Shown: positions 26,232-34,565, counted from the stretch's first letter. The stretch: DNA of 64,000 nucleotides from Parvibaculum sp041688015 (GCA_041688015.1 JBDNIY010000001.1:620001-684000), one strand, 5' to 3'. Numbers and translations: made by a program. Notes: generated by a model not told the origin, from the letters alone.

Positions 26232-27368
26232 CTAGTGCAAATCGGAATGGCCGGAATGTGATGTCGCATCGCCCATATGCATGGGCAAAAGGACGCGAAA
26301 GACTGTACGGCGGGGCTGGCTTTCACACTCAACGATACCGCCGTGATCGCCAATAATCTTCGCGACAAGCGCAAGGCCGAGGCCGGTGCCCGACGATTTT
26401 GTGGTGACAAAGGGGTCAAACAAATGCGGTAGAAGGTCGTCAGGCACACCCGATCCGTTGTCGATCACACAAATTTCTAGCGGCAAGCTAACGCGATCCC
26501 GGCTACCTGGCATCGATAGACGCACGCCCGGTCGATAGGCCGTCGTCAGGATGATCTCACCGTCTGAATTGCCAATCGCCTCCACCGCATTCTTAACGAG
26601 GTTCAACAGCACTTGGATCAACTGGTCCTTGTCGCCCAGCACTGGCGGCAACGAAGGATCATATTCCTCATGGAAATTTATCCCCCTGCCAAAGCCGTTC
26701 ATCGCCAACTGTTTCACATGCCCGAGCACGATATGGATGTTCACCGGTTCGCGCGGCACGGGGCGCTCGTCGGAGAACACTTCCATCCGGTCAACAAGTT
26801 TGCAGATACGGTCTGTCTCATCGCATATCAGCCGCGTCAACGTGCGATCATCACTTGATGCATTTAGCTCCAATAATTGCGCGGCCCCGCGAATACCAGA
26901 CAATGGATTCTTGATCTCGTGCGCCAGAATGGCCGCCATGCCGGTGACCGAACGCGCGGCACTGCGATGCGTCAACTGGCGGTCCATCTTGTGCGCCATG
27001 GTGCGCAACTGCAGGATAAGCAACACGCGACCGGGATATTCATTGATCGGCGTCACCTGGATATCCACCGCCCGGTCGCCAGCCTTCGGCGTGCCAATCT
27101 CAACACCATATTCATTCACCGACACACCATTCTCGATGACCTGTTCGACCAGCGCCAACGCCGGACTGCCAAAAGCCACAACATCATTCAGCGGGTGTCC
27201 TAGCAAAACCGCCGCGCTCATCGCAAAAAAATGCTGGGCGCTGTCGTTTACATATTCGATGCGCATATCCCGATCGACCATGATGACGGGATGCGGCATG
27301 GCATTGAGAATGGCCGCCGCTTCGGGCAGCAAGGGCACAGGATTTTGAACCGCAGCACGGCGCACCAC
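26232..27368 (-). CDS. ntrB: Nitrogen sensor histidine kinase/phosphatase NtrB
   Basis: The 378-residue soluble kinase has an N-terminal PAS domain (about 20-125), the phospho-His in ILAHEIKNPLSGIRGAAQLLE (about residue 150), and the HATPase motifs NLVKNAVEAIG, DNGSGVPDDLLPHLFDPFVT and SSGTGLGLALV. It lacks membrane segments, as expected for a sensor controlled by the PII protein GlnB. The GTG at 27368 overlaps the dusB stop (TAGTG), which suggests coupled translation. The dusB-ntrB-ntrC order is the classical nifR3-ntrBC operon of alphaproteobacteria. Confidence 0.96.
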   Translation of the reverse strand: MVRRAAVQNPVPLLPEAAAILNAMPHPVIMVDRDMRIEYVNDSAQHFFAMSAAVLLGHPLNDVVAFGSPALALVEQVIENGVSVNEYGVEIGTPKAGDRAVDIQVTPINEYPGRVLLILQLRTMAHKMDRQLTHRSAARSVTGMAAILAHEIKNPLSGIRGAAQLLELNASSDDRTLTRLICDETDRICKLVDRMEVFSDERPVPREPVNIHIVLGHVKQLAMNGFGRGINFHEEYDPSLPPVLGDKDQLIQVLLNLVKNAVEAIGNSDGEIILTTAYRPGVRLSMPGSRDRVSLPLEICVIDNGSGVPDDLLPHLFDPFVTTKSSGTGLGLALVAKIIGDHGGIVECESQPRRTVFRVLLPMHMGDATSHSGHSDLH

Positions 27369-28393
27369 TAGGCAGCCTCGCTGGTCTGGCTTTCGTCCAT
27401 GGGGACAAGCGCGGCGCGCTCATAAAAGTGATCAACTGCGGCCAGCACAGCGAGAGGCTCGCGCATCCGCACGACCTGACTTTTCACCGCCATCGCATCA
27501 TCAGGGAAAAACTGTGAGGCTTCTTCGAGATACCAAACGAGATGTTTGCGCGCCATGCGCATGCCCAATTCATGGCCGTAAAGACTGAGCATATCGCGGT
27601 AATGCGCGGCCACGATCCGGCCCTTCTCGGCCCATGACGGCGGCGCGAGATGTTCACCTGTCTCCAGAAAATGTGCCACCTGCGCCAAAAACCACGGGCG
27701 GCCTTGTGCCCCGCGCCCGATCATCACGCCGTCTGCACCTGATTGCTCAAGGATCATCTTGGCGTCTTCACAACTCAGCACATCACCATTGGCAATAACT
27801 GGAATAGACACGGCCTCTTTGACCTCGGCGATAAAGCCCCAGTCGGCGCGGCCTTTGTAAAACTGGCAACGTGTGCGCCCATGCACCGTCACCATCTGAA
27901 CACCAGCGGCTTCCGCCCGCCGTGCTAGCTCCGGCGCATTGCGTGAGGTGTCGTCCCAGCCGGTGCGCATTTTGAGTGTCACCGGCACGGACACAGCGCC
28001 AACAGTGGCTTCAATCAACGTCAAAGCATGGTCGAGATTGCGCATCAAGGCCGAGCCCGACAGGCCGGAGGTCACGGTCTTGGCGGGGCAGCCCATATTA
28101 ATATCGATGATATCAGCCCCAGCCGCCTCGGCGAGCTTTGCGCCTTCGGCCATCCAATAGGGCTCGCGCCCCGCAATCTGGATGACGAGCGGGTCCACTT
28201 CGCCCGCCCCGGCCGCCTTGCGCACGACATCGGGCCGCGCGCGGACCAGTTCATCGCTCGCTACCATTTCGGACACAACGAGGCCGGCGCCAAGGTTGTG
28301 AGCGCAGCGACGGAACGGCAAATCAGTGATTCCCGCCATCGGGGCCAACAAGACAGGCGATACCAGCGTGTGAGAGCCAATAGATATGGTCAA
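27368..28393 (-). CDS. dusB: tRNA-dihydrouridine synthase DusB (NifR3)
   Basis: This FMN enzyme reduces uridine to dihydrouridine in the D-loop of tRNAs. The 341-residue protein has the N-terminal LLAPMAGITDLPFRR, the catalytic Cys in INMGCPAKTVTSGLSGSALM, and VHGRTRCQFYKGRADWG and ANGDVLSCEDA of the FMN barrel. The C-terminal helical domain follows from about residue 250. It is the first gene of the ntrBC operon and is historically named nifR3. It is divergent from ispDF across a 166-base spacer that must contain both promoters. Confidence 0.96.
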   Translation of the reverse strand: MTISIGSHTLVSPVLLAPMAGITDLPFRRCAHNLGAGLVVSEMVASDELVRARPDVVRKAAGAGEVDPLVIQIAGREPYWMAEGAKLAEAAGADIIDINMGCPAKTVTSGLSGSALMRNLDHALTLIEATVGAVSVPVTLKMRTGWDDTSRNAPELARRAEAAGVQMVTVHGRTRCQFYKGRADWGFIAEVKEAVSIPVIANGDVLSCEDAKMILEQSGADGVMIGRGAQGRPWFLAQVAHFLETGEHLAPPSWAEKGRIVAAHYRDMLSLYGHELGMRMARKHLVWYLEEASQFFPDDAMAVKSQVVRMREPLAVLAAVDHFYERAALVPMDESQTSEAA

Positions 28394-28559
28394 AATATAG
28401 GCACCGAATTAGATTGCACAAATTTTCAACAATTTATCGCAGGGGCGAAGCCTGCGCAAGCGGTTCCGTTAGCAGGTTCACACCTGATCGGCACATACCC
28501 ATTGCACAGCCGACATTTCGCGCTTGCGCCCATTGAAGCCGAATGCGACCAACACTGCC

Positions 28560-29708
28560 ATGACACATGCGGCGCTCATCATGGCCGCGGGCCGGGGCAC
28601 ACGCGCCGGACCGGGCGGCCCAAAACAATATCGGCTTCTGGGCGGGGTCCCCGTTTTGCGCCGGACGCTGGCCGCTTTTGCCCATCATCCGGGCATTGAT
28701 GCCGTGATGGCAGTCATCCACCCAGACGATCTCGCCGCCTATGACGCGGCCGCCCAAGGCCTACCCAAGCTGCTAGCGCCATGCTTTGGCGGCGACACCC
28801 GCCAAGCCTCGGTTGCCAAAGGGCTGGAAGCGTTGAGCGCACATGGGCCTGCCCGTGTGCTCATCCACGACGGCGCGCGCCCGCTTGTCAGTGCCGACAT
28901 CATTTCGCGCAGCATCGCCGCGCTGGACACACACGAAGGCGCGCTGGTCGCACTGCCCGTGACCGACACATTGCGCCGCGCGCACGACGGCATGGCTGGA
29001 GCAACGGTGTCGCGCGATGGCCTATGGCGTGCACAAACACCGCAAGCCTTCCACTTTGGCGCTATTCTCGACGCGCATCGCAAGGCAAGTGGCGCAGACC
29101 TGACCGACGACGTAGCGGTCGCCACCGCCGCTGGCATGATGGTCACGATGATCGAGGGAAACGAGGCCAACTTGAAAATCACCAGTGCCGATGATCTACA
29201 GCGCGCCGAGCAATTGCTCGCAAGCCAGAGCGAGACGCGCACCGGCTCAGGCTATGATGTGCACCGGTTTGGTCCCGGCGATCACGTCTGGCTCTGCGGT
29301 GTCCGCGTGCCGCATACACATGGGCTGATTGGTCATTCTGATGCTGACGTGGGCCTGCACGCGCTGACCGACGCCATTCTTGGCGCGATCAGCAACGGGG
29401 ATATTGGCCAGCATTTCCCGCCCAGCGATCCACAATGGAAAGGCGCATCGTCGGATCGCTTTCTCGCCCATGCCGTAAGTCTCGCCCATGATGTCAATGC
29501 TCACGTCGTGCATGTTGATGTGACGCTGATCTGCGAGCGGCCAAAGATCGGCGCGCATCGCGAGGCTATGCGCACACGCATCGCCGAAATCCTCGGCCTC
29601 TCGCTTGACCGCGTCAGCGTCAAAGCAACAACGACCGAAGGGCTGGGCTTCACGGGCCGCGCAGAAGGCCTTGCGGCACAAGCGCTGGCGACTGTGAGGG
29701 TGGGCTGA
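28560..29708 (+). CDS. ispDF: Bifunctional 2-C-methyl-D-erythritol 4-phosphate cytidylyltransferase / MEcPP synthase IspDF
   Basis: The fusion performs two non-consecutive steps of the MEP isoprenoid pathway. The N-terminal IspD part (about 1-220) has MTHAALIMAAGRGTRAG with GPKQYRLLGG, the HDGARPLV motif and DLTDDVAVA. The IspF part (about 224-380) has SGYDVHRFGPGDH with the metal-binding Asp and His, HSDADVGLHALTDAILGAI and TTTEGLGFTGR. The whole is 382 residues. The start at 28560 is chosen because the IspD N-terminus begins there; a TTG at 28524 is possible. It is followed by pgpA with a TGATG overlap. The fusion is typical of alphaproteobacteria. Confidence 0.96.
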   Translation: MTHAALIMAAGRGTRAGPGGPKQYRLLGGVPVLRRTLAAFAHHPGIDAVMAVIHPDDLAAYDAAAQGLPKLLAPCFGGDTRQASVAKGLEALSAHGPARVLIHDGARPLVSADIISRSIAALDTHEGALVALPVTDTLRRAHDGMAGATVSRDGLWRAQTPQAFHFGAILDAHRKASGADLTDDVAVATAAGMMVTMIEGNEANLKITSADDLQRAEQLLASQSETRTGSGYDVHRFGPGDHVWLCGVRVPHTHGLIGHSDADVGLHALTDAILGAISNGDIGQHFPPSDPQWKGASSDRFLAHAVSLAHDVNAHVVHVDVTLICERPKIGAHREAMRTRIAEILGLSLDRVSVKATTTEGLGFTGRAEGLAAQALATVRVG

Positions 29709-30205
29709 TGGCGCGCTTCACCGCCCTTCCCGCTTCGCTGCGTGCGACCGATCCGGTGGCTTTTATTGCGACATGGTTTAGCTCTGGTCTTATCCGTCCT
29801 GCACCGGGCACATGGGGCACATTGGCCGCGCTCCCTTTCGCTTTTGTCCTCTTTATCCTCGGTGGTGCGCCGTTACTGATTATCGCGGCAGTCGTCGCAT
29901 TCGCGGCAGGCATATGGGCGGCAGGCGAATACGCTAGACAATCCGGCAAGCCTGACCCTTCTGAAGTTGTCATTGATGAAGTCGCTGCAATCTGGCTTGT
30001 GCTGTCCATTGTGCCGCCAAGCTGGGCCGGCTGGGCCATTGCCTTTGCTTGCTTTCGTTTCTTTGACATTGTGAAGCCATGGCCCGTAAGTCTGGCCGAC
30101 CGCAAACTCAAAGGCGGCTTTGGCATCATGTTCGATGACGTGATCGCCGCCATCTATGCGATGCTTGTGCTCACCTTGCTAAATTATTTTCTGAAAGCGT
30201 TTTGA
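29708..30205 (+). CDS. pgpA: Phosphatidylglycerophosphatase A
   Basis: PgpA dephosphorylates phosphatidylglycerol phosphate to phosphatidylglycerol in the inner membrane. The 165-residue protein has FSSGLIRPAPGTWGTLAALP at the N-terminus, the acidic active-site motif DPSEVVIDEVAAIW (about 78-91) and the C-terminal FDIVKPWPVSLADR. Several hydrophobic helices are present. It is translationally coupled at both ends by TGATG overlaps, to ispDF before and cinA after. Confidence 0.93.
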   Translation: MARFTALPASLRATDPVAFIATWFSSGLIRPAPGTWGTLAALPFAFVLFILGGAPLLIIAAVVAFAAGIWAAGEYARQSGKPDPSEVVIDEVAAIWLVLSIVPPSWAGWAIAFACFRFFDIVKPWPVSLADRKLKGGFGIMFDDVIAAIYAMLVLTLLNYFLKAF

Positions 30206-30699
30206 TGTCGATGTTTCCGCGCCCCCTCGTTCAAATGGCTGAACTGCTGCTCGGCGATTGTCGTGATGCCAAACTGAAAATTGCCACCGCGGAATCCTGC
30301 ACAGGCGGCCTCATTGCAGCATTGCTAACAGAAATCCCCGGCTCGTCCGATGTAGTGGAACGCGGTTTTGTCACCTATTCCAATGAAGCCAAACGCGACA
30401 GCCTTGGCGTGCCAGGCGATCTAATTGCTGATTTTGGCGCGGTCAGCGAACCCGTCGCGCGCGCTATGGCCGAAGGCGCGCTCAACAATTCACGCGCGCA
30501 AATCTCGGTTTCCGTCACTGGCGTAGCCGGTCCTGGCGGCGGCACGCCGATGAAACCTGTGGGCCTTGTGCATTTCGGCGCGGCGCGACGCGGCCGCAAG
30601 ATCATCCATGAAGCGCAACGTTTTGGCGATCTGGGCCGCGAAGAAATCCGCATTAAAAGCGTTGAATTTGCGCTCGAAATGCTGCGTCGCGTAATCTGA
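30205..30699 (+). CDS. CinA family protein (nicotinamide-nucleotide amidohydrolase domain)
   Basis: The 164-residue protein is the stand-alone C-terminal domain of CinA (PncC). It deamidates nicotinamide mononucleotide to recycle NAD. The active-site Ser lies in TAESCTGGLIAALL (about residue 33). GFVTYSNEAKRDSLGVP, followed by SVTGVAGPGGGTPMKPVGLV, completes the signature. The COG1058 domain of full CinA is missing, which is common. The ATG at 30205 overlaps the pgpA stop (TGATG); an ATG at 30211 is another possibility. Confidence 0.92.
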   Translation: MSMFPRPLVQMAELLLGDCRDAKLKIATAESCTGGLIAALLTEIPGSSDVVERGFVTYSNEAKRDSLGVPGDLIADFGAVSEPVARAMAEGALNNSRAQISVSVTGVAGPGGGTPMKPVGLVHFGAARRGRKIIHEAQRFGDLGREEIRIKSVEFALEMLRRVI

Positions 30700-30702
30700 A
30701 AA

Positions 30703-31428
30703 TCACTTATCCGGCGCTGGGCGCGCGCGCTGGTTGTAGAGAATTTTCTTGCGGCGTTCCAATTCGTCGGGCGGCAGCTTGGTGATATCCTCGGAAAGCT
30801 CCGCACCTACCGCCATGCCGCGTTCGACCGCCGGGCGCGCTCGCATTTCGTCAAACCAGCGTTTGAAATATTTAAATTCCGCCATGTCCTGACCTTGGGT
30901 TTTCCAACCAATGGTCCATGGATAGCAAATCATGTCGGCGATTGTGTATTCATCGCCCGCGATATAGCGCCGATCATAGAGGCGGTTATTCAGCACGCCG
31001 TAGAGCCGATTTGCCTCATCGGTAAAGCGCCGCACAGCGTAGGATTGGTCGCCCTGTGTGTCGCCCAACCGGCGGAAATGCCCGCATTCACCGAGCTTTG
31101 GTCCCTGATTGGCCATCTGCCAGATCACCCATTGTGTGACCTCATATTTCATCGGTGCGGTTTGCGGCCAAAATTTGCCGACCTTCTCGGCCAGATACAT
31201 CATGATCGCGCCGGATTCAAAAATACCGACCGACTTACCCCCACCCATTGGATCGTGATCTACAATGGCAGGCATGCGGTGATTGGGATTTAATTTGAGG
31301 TAGTCATCCGTAAACTGATCACCGCGACCGATATTGAGCGGCACCACCCGGTAAGGCAGGCCTGTTTCCTCAAGCAGGATGGCGATTTTTTTGCCGTTGG
31401 GTGTCGGCCAGTAATAAAGATCAATCAT
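30703..31428 (-). CDS. Glutathione S-transferase family protein
   Basis: The 241-residue protein has the GST thioredoxin-fold N-terminus (MIDLYYWPTPNGKKIAILLE and YRVVPLNIGRGDQFTDDYL), then NPNHRMPAIVDHDP and IFESGAIMMYLAEK. The C-terminal all-helical domain contains YIAGDEYTIADMICYPW. The PNGKK motif and the length fit the Nu/YfcG-YghU group, which has disulfide-bond oxidoreductase and peroxidase activity with glutathione. It is convergent with cinA, three bases away, and lies downstream of purC. The exact substrate is not known. Confidence 0.92.
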   Translation of the reverse strand: MIDLYYWPTPNGKKIAILLEETGLPYRVVPLNIGRGDQFTDDYLKLNPNHRMPAIVDHDPMGGGKSVGIFESGAIMMYLAEKVGKFWPQTAPMKYEVTQWVIWQMANQGPKLGECGHFRRLGDTQGDQSYAVRRFTDEANRLYGVLNNRLYDRRYIAGDEYTIADMICYPWTIGWKTQGQDMAEFKYFKRWFDEMRARPAVERGMAVGAELSEDITKLPPDELERRKKILYNQRARPAPDK

Positions 31429-31517
31429 GGCGCTCTCCTCAGGGTTTCATGTGCCTGAAGACTAGACCTGCGATGAGTTCAGGAAAAGAGGCAACCCGAG
31501 ACGTGACGCAAAAACGC

Positions 31518-32453
31518 TTACAAATCAGCGGTATTCAGCGCTTTACCCGTGATGCGCTTGAACGCATCAAGATAGCGCGCGCTGGTGGTCGCCACAACGT
31601 CGGCGGGCAACGGAGGCGGCGGCGCTTCGCCATTCCACGCACCCACTTTTTTCAAACCGGCGAGATAATCGCGCAATGGTTGCTTGTCAAAACTGGGCTG
31701 GCCACGGCCTGGCTGATACTGGTCTGCGGGCCAAAACCGCGAGCTATCGGGCGTCATTACCTCATCAATCAAGATGATCGTGCCATCGGCCAGAGCGCCA
31801 AATTCGAACTTCGTGTCGGCAATAATAAGGCCCCGGCTTTCGGCGGCCACGCAGCCTCGCGCATAGATCGCGCGCGTCAAACGCTCAAGCTCGGCGGTCG
31901 TCTCCGCACCCACAACGTCGCGCATGTGCGCAATGGTGATGTTTTCATCATGGCCGGTTTCAGCCTTACTGGCAGGGCTGAAAATGGCAGGCGTCAGCTT
32001 GTCGCTTTCGCGCAATCCGACGACCAGTTTTTCGCCTGCGAGCGTGCCGTTCATCGCATATTCTTTCCAGGCAGAACCCGAAATATAACCACGGATGACG
32101 CATTCAATCGGGAAAACCGTGGTGCGCTTGCAGAGCATGGAGCGGCCCGCAATCGCCGCGCGATGACCTTTAAGCGCAGGTACAGCGGCGATAATTTCGT
32201 CGGCATTGGCGGAAATCAAATGATGCGTGACTTCGGCTTCAAGCTGGGAAAACCACCACGCACTGATCTGTGTCAGCACCGCGCCCTTGAACGGAATGGC
32301 TTCGTTCATCACCACATCGAAGGCGCTCATGCGATCGGTTGCCACCAGCAAGAGGCGGTCGGCATCGACCTCATAAATATCACGCACCTTGCCGCGCCCC
32401 AGCCGTTTCAAAGGCAGGTCGCTCGCCGTCATGGCCATCACACTATCTGACAT
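31518..32453 (-). CDS. purC: Phosphoribosylaminoimidazole-succinocarboxamide synthase
   Basis: PurC joins CAIR and aspartate to make SAICAR in purine synthesis. The 311-residue protein has KRLGRGKVRDIYEVDADRLLLVATDRMSAFDVVMNE, TTVFPIECVIRGYISGSAWKEY and LTPAIFSPASKAETGHDENI, and the C-terminal part has IADTKFEFGALADG followed by LIDEVMTPDSSRFWP. The length of about 300 residues is the longer alphaproteobacterial/yeast-like form rather than the 240-residue E. coli form. The AAA ATPase gene ends nine bases upstream on the same strand, so the two may be co-transcribed. Confidence 0.95.
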   Translation of the reverse strand: MSDSVMAMTASDLPLKRLGRGKVRDIYEVDADRLLLVATDRMSAFDVVMNEAIPFKGAVLTQISAWWFSQLEAEVTHHLISANADEIIAAVPALKGHRAAIAGRSMLCKRTTVFPIECVIRGYISGSAWKEYAMNGTLAGEKLVVGLRESDKLTPAIFSPASKAETGHDENITIAHMRDVVGAETTAELERLTRAIYARGCVAAESRGLIIADTKFEFGALADGTIILIDEVMTPDSSRFWPADQYQPGRGQPSFDKQPLRDYLAGLKKVGAWNGEAPPPPLPADVVATTSARYLDAFKRITGKALNTADL

Positions 32454-32462
32454 TCCATTCCC

Positions 32463-33005
32463 TCAAATCCGGGCCAATATAAAATCTACCCTGTCCGAAA
32501 TGCACATACGGGGCACCTCGATCAACTCATATCCCAATGGTGGATAGGTTTTCGCCATCACCCGCCACGTCTCATGGGCTTCGACAAAATCCTGCTTTCG
32601 CTCGGCGTCCTGAGCAAAAATCTCACGCCAGGGCGGCATGATGAATACCTGTTTATGAGCGCGAAACAAAGTGGCTGCTTTGAGAATATGGGGCGGCGTT
32701 TCGACACCGATCAGCGTGCCGTACCCCACAAGGTCAGGAATGCCGCGATCAAGGAAAACTGGCTTTTCGCGCTCCTCCACGGCATTGAAGGTGTAAATCG
32801 AGCGCGAAAGCATCAATTCGCGATATTTGAGCCGATCCCCGCCGTGATGCGCATCGCCACCGATCAGCGCCTGTTCACAAATAATCTGGCGACCGACTTC
32901 GGCCACACAGACATAGCCGCGCGCGGCCAACGCCTTGATGACGCTGGTTTTACCAGATCCCGGCCCGCCAGTGAAAATGTGGAAATTGTTACGGTCTATG
33001 CGCAT
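32463..33005 (-). CDS. AAA (AAA_28 type) ATP-binding protein
   Basis: The 180-residue protein has the P-loop GGPGSGKTSVIKAL (about 13-26), the region EVGRQIICEQ, FLDRGIPDLVGYG and VFIMPPWREIF, the pattern of the AAA_28 family of small kinase-like ATPases. Some relatives act as nucleotide or ribosylnicotinamide kinases, but no specific substrate is established. It sits directly upstream of purC on the same strand and is divergent from the repressor gene across a 207-base spacer that contains operator A. Confidence 0.75.
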   Translation of the reverse strand: MRIDRNNFHIFTGGPGSGKTSVIKALAARGYVCVAEVGRQIICEQALIGGDAHHGGDRLKYRELMLSRSIYTFNAVEEREKPVFLDRGIPDLVGYGTLIGVETPPHILKAATLFRAHKQVFIMPPWREIFAQDAERKQDFVEAHETWRVMAKTYPPLGYELIEVPRMCISDRVDFILARI

Positions 33006-33095
33006 CCTTCGCCTCCATATGCTTGCCTACTCTACGTCTTGCGGATTGGAGACAATCCGACACGGTGCAATTGCGTGTTGCTCATCTTCTAAAAC

Positions 33096-33113
33096 TACTG
33101 CTTTACTGCAGTT
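33096..33113. promoter_or_regulatory. Putative operator A (inverted repeat TACTGC-N6-GCAGTT)
   Basis: TACTGC (33096-33101) and GCAGTT (33108-33113) form an inverted repeat with a 6-base spacer. It lies in the spacer between the AAA ATPase gene and the repressor gene, and the same pattern recurs at 33940-33957. A weak promoter (TTGCTC at 33078-33083 and TTTACT at 33102-33107, 18-base spacing) overlaps it. Confidence 0.55.
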
Positions 33114-33212
33114 ATGTAATGCATACGCGGCATGGTGGCTGTCTTCCTACAGGATGGGGGCCCTGCTGCCGCGCGCTTCGCATGGACTGTGATAGCGCAA
33201 AAGGTTGCCTGA

Positions 33213-33860
33213 GTGACGCGTCCAACGATTGACAACAAAGACACACTGAAAGAGGTGTTGCGCCAATGGCTTGGCACAGTGCGCAAGAGCACGGGATGGT
33301 CTTTTGAACGCATCGCACGCGAAGCCGATGTCAGCCCGACCACGCTCACGCGCTTCATGAAGCCGGACTATCCGCACCTTTTAGGCCTCGACACCATCCG
33401 CAAGATCTCGGCAGCCACACGCATTGCTGCGCCAAGCGAACTCGGCATCGACCTGACGCCCTCGGGCTTTGGCGAAATTGAGCTGAAACACTGGGCACCC
33501 GCGCCTGAAAACCAGGACGACACAATAACATCCACCAGCGGTGTGGACTGGTGGGAGGTCCGCAGCTTCCTGCTTGATCTTGAGGGCCTACTGCCCGGTG
33601 ACAAGATCGCGGTGGACCTCAACAAACGTGCCCAACCCGGCGACATTGTTATGGCACAGGTCGAAAGCCAGGGTGGCCGTGACGTTGAAACCGTGTTGCG
33701 GAAATACGAGAACCCCCTATGCTTACCTGCCGCACCACTCAGCGCGACTATCCTGGCCCGGAATTCGTGGATGGCGCGCGCGTCATCATCATGGGCGTCG
33801 CTGTATCGCTCCGCCGCGAAATGCGCACGCCTTAGGCAAGCCCCCCGCCCCGTATTTTAG
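33213..33860 (+). CDS. XRE/LexA-like repressor with frameshifted C-terminus
   Basis: The N-terminal half is a helix-turn-helix domain (GWSFERIAREADVSPTTLTRFM, about 27-48) with the core DTIRKISAATRI. It is followed by a region with LEGLLPGDKIAVDLNKRAQPGDIVMAQV like the S24/LexA-type C-terminal fold, but with no Ser at the SMEP position. After VLRKYENP the annotated frame becomes low-quality Ala/Ser/Arg-rich sequence. The other frame continues with LTCRTTQRDYPGPEFVDGAR and ends at 33835. One C missing from the C5 run at 33713-33717 would explain this. The GTG start at 33213 has AAAGG upstream. It probably represses itself through operator A. Confidence 0.72.
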   Translation: MTRPTIDNKDTLKEVLRQWLGTVRKSTGWSFERIAREADVSPTTLTRFMKPDYPHLLGLDTIRKISAATRIAAPSELGIDLTPSGFGEIELKHWAPAPENQDDTITSTSGVDWWEVRSFLLDLEGLLPGDKIAVDLNKRAQPGDIVMAQVESQGGRDVETVLRKYENPLCLPAAPLSATILARNSWMARASSSWASLYRSAAKCARLRQAPRPVF

Positions 33861-33915
33861 ATGATTTCAGCATTTATCCTGCACTGACTTCGCGTAAGTG
33901 CAGGAATTATTGCCT

Positions 33916-33957
33916 TTGAAGTTATAAAAAACTTAAATATACTGCTTTTATGCAGTA
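33916..33957 (+). promoter_or_regulatory. Promoter with overlapping operator B (TACTGC-N6-GCAGTA)
   Basis: TTGAAG (33916-33921) and TATACT (33938-33943), 16 bases apart, form a good sigma70-type promoter. The inverted repeat TACTGC/GCAGTA (33940-33945, 33952-33957) overlaps the -10 box and has the same N6 spacing as operator A. Binding there would block the promoter of the small gene at 34073. Confidence 0.6.
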
Positions 33958-34072
33958 TACTCCTTGCGGCTTGCTACTGCGATGCCTCATTTACGCAACG
34001 ACGTCGCAGGTCAATTCAGTACCACTCTTGCGTTCCCGGATTTATCCAATTCCACCAAGAGAGAAACCATTC

Positions 34073-34303
34073 ATGTCCGACACAGATAAACGAAAAAACA
34101 CTGATGGGACACCGGACCCGAAGGCATTCGACGACGATCAGGCCCTCATCCTCAAATCTCTCCCAATCCTTGAGAAAGTTCACGCGCAGCTTGCACGGAA
34201 TTTGCCCGATACAGGCAACACGCCCTCACTCAACGAACTGATCAAATCCATCTTCGACGGTGCCATTTTTGCGCATGACAGGGCACGCACGCAGGACTGG
34301 TAA
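34073..34303 (+). CDS. Small hypothetical protein under operator B, possibly truncated by a stop codon
   Basis: The 76-residue acidic protein begins MSDTDKRKNTDGTPDPKAFD and is then mostly helical (LILKSLPILEKVHAQLARNL). AAGAGAG precedes the ATG, and the operator/promoter lies about 120 bases upstream. After the TAA at 34301-34303 the same frame goes on as SLENQLEKIAADTIMALILL and stops at TGA 34409-34411, which looks coding. A CAA-to-TAA change could have shortened a 112-residue protein. No family is recognised. The arrangement suggests it is the main target of the repressor upstream. It could encode a phage-like or toxin/antitoxin-like regulator, but that is speculation. Confidence 0.5.
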   Translation: MSDTDKRKNTDGTPDPKAFDDDQALILKSLPILEKVHAQLARNLPDTGNTPSLNELIKSIFDGAIFAHDRARTQDW

Positions 34304-34490
34304 AGCCTCGAAAATCAACTGGAGAAGATCGCCGCCGATACGATCATGGCACTCATTCTGCTGCGGGGCAGACACGAAAGTGCCAGACAGTCGAGTGCAT
34401 CAAGTCCCTGAGAATTGGCGGCGGAACAGGAACAGAACAAGAAAGTGCCTAACCTGCCCGTTTGAAAGTGTCTAACCTTCCAAAAAACGC

Positions 34491-34565
34491 TGGTACGCCC
34501 TAGGGGAGTCGAACCCCTCTTTCCAGAATGAAAATCTGGCGTCCTAACCGATAGACGAAGGGCGC
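34491..34565 (-). tRNA. tRNA-Glu (anticodon TTC)
   Basis: The reverse strand folds with acceptor GCGCCCT/AGGGCGT, a D-arm GTCTATCGGTTAGGAC, the anticodon arm CCAGA-TTTTCAT-TCTGG (anticodon TTC), a T-arm with the loop GTTCGACTC and an encoded CCA (34491-34493). It is about 75 nt. It marks the right end of the accessory patch at 33006-34490. Confidence 0.95.

Noticed and set aside
28028..28699. Plus-strand frame running from antisense dusB into ispDF
   Set aside because: It overlaps two well-supported genes and the spacer and has no motifs of its own.
31401..32450. Long open frame (349 codons) on the plus strand opposite purC
   Set aside because: It is the mirror of the strongly supported purC gene. 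The translation has no family-like motifs.
33950..34072. Upstream in-frame ATG for the small operator-controlled gene
   Set aside because: This ATG lies inside operator B, downstream of the -10 box, and has no ribosome site; the ATG at 34073 has one.
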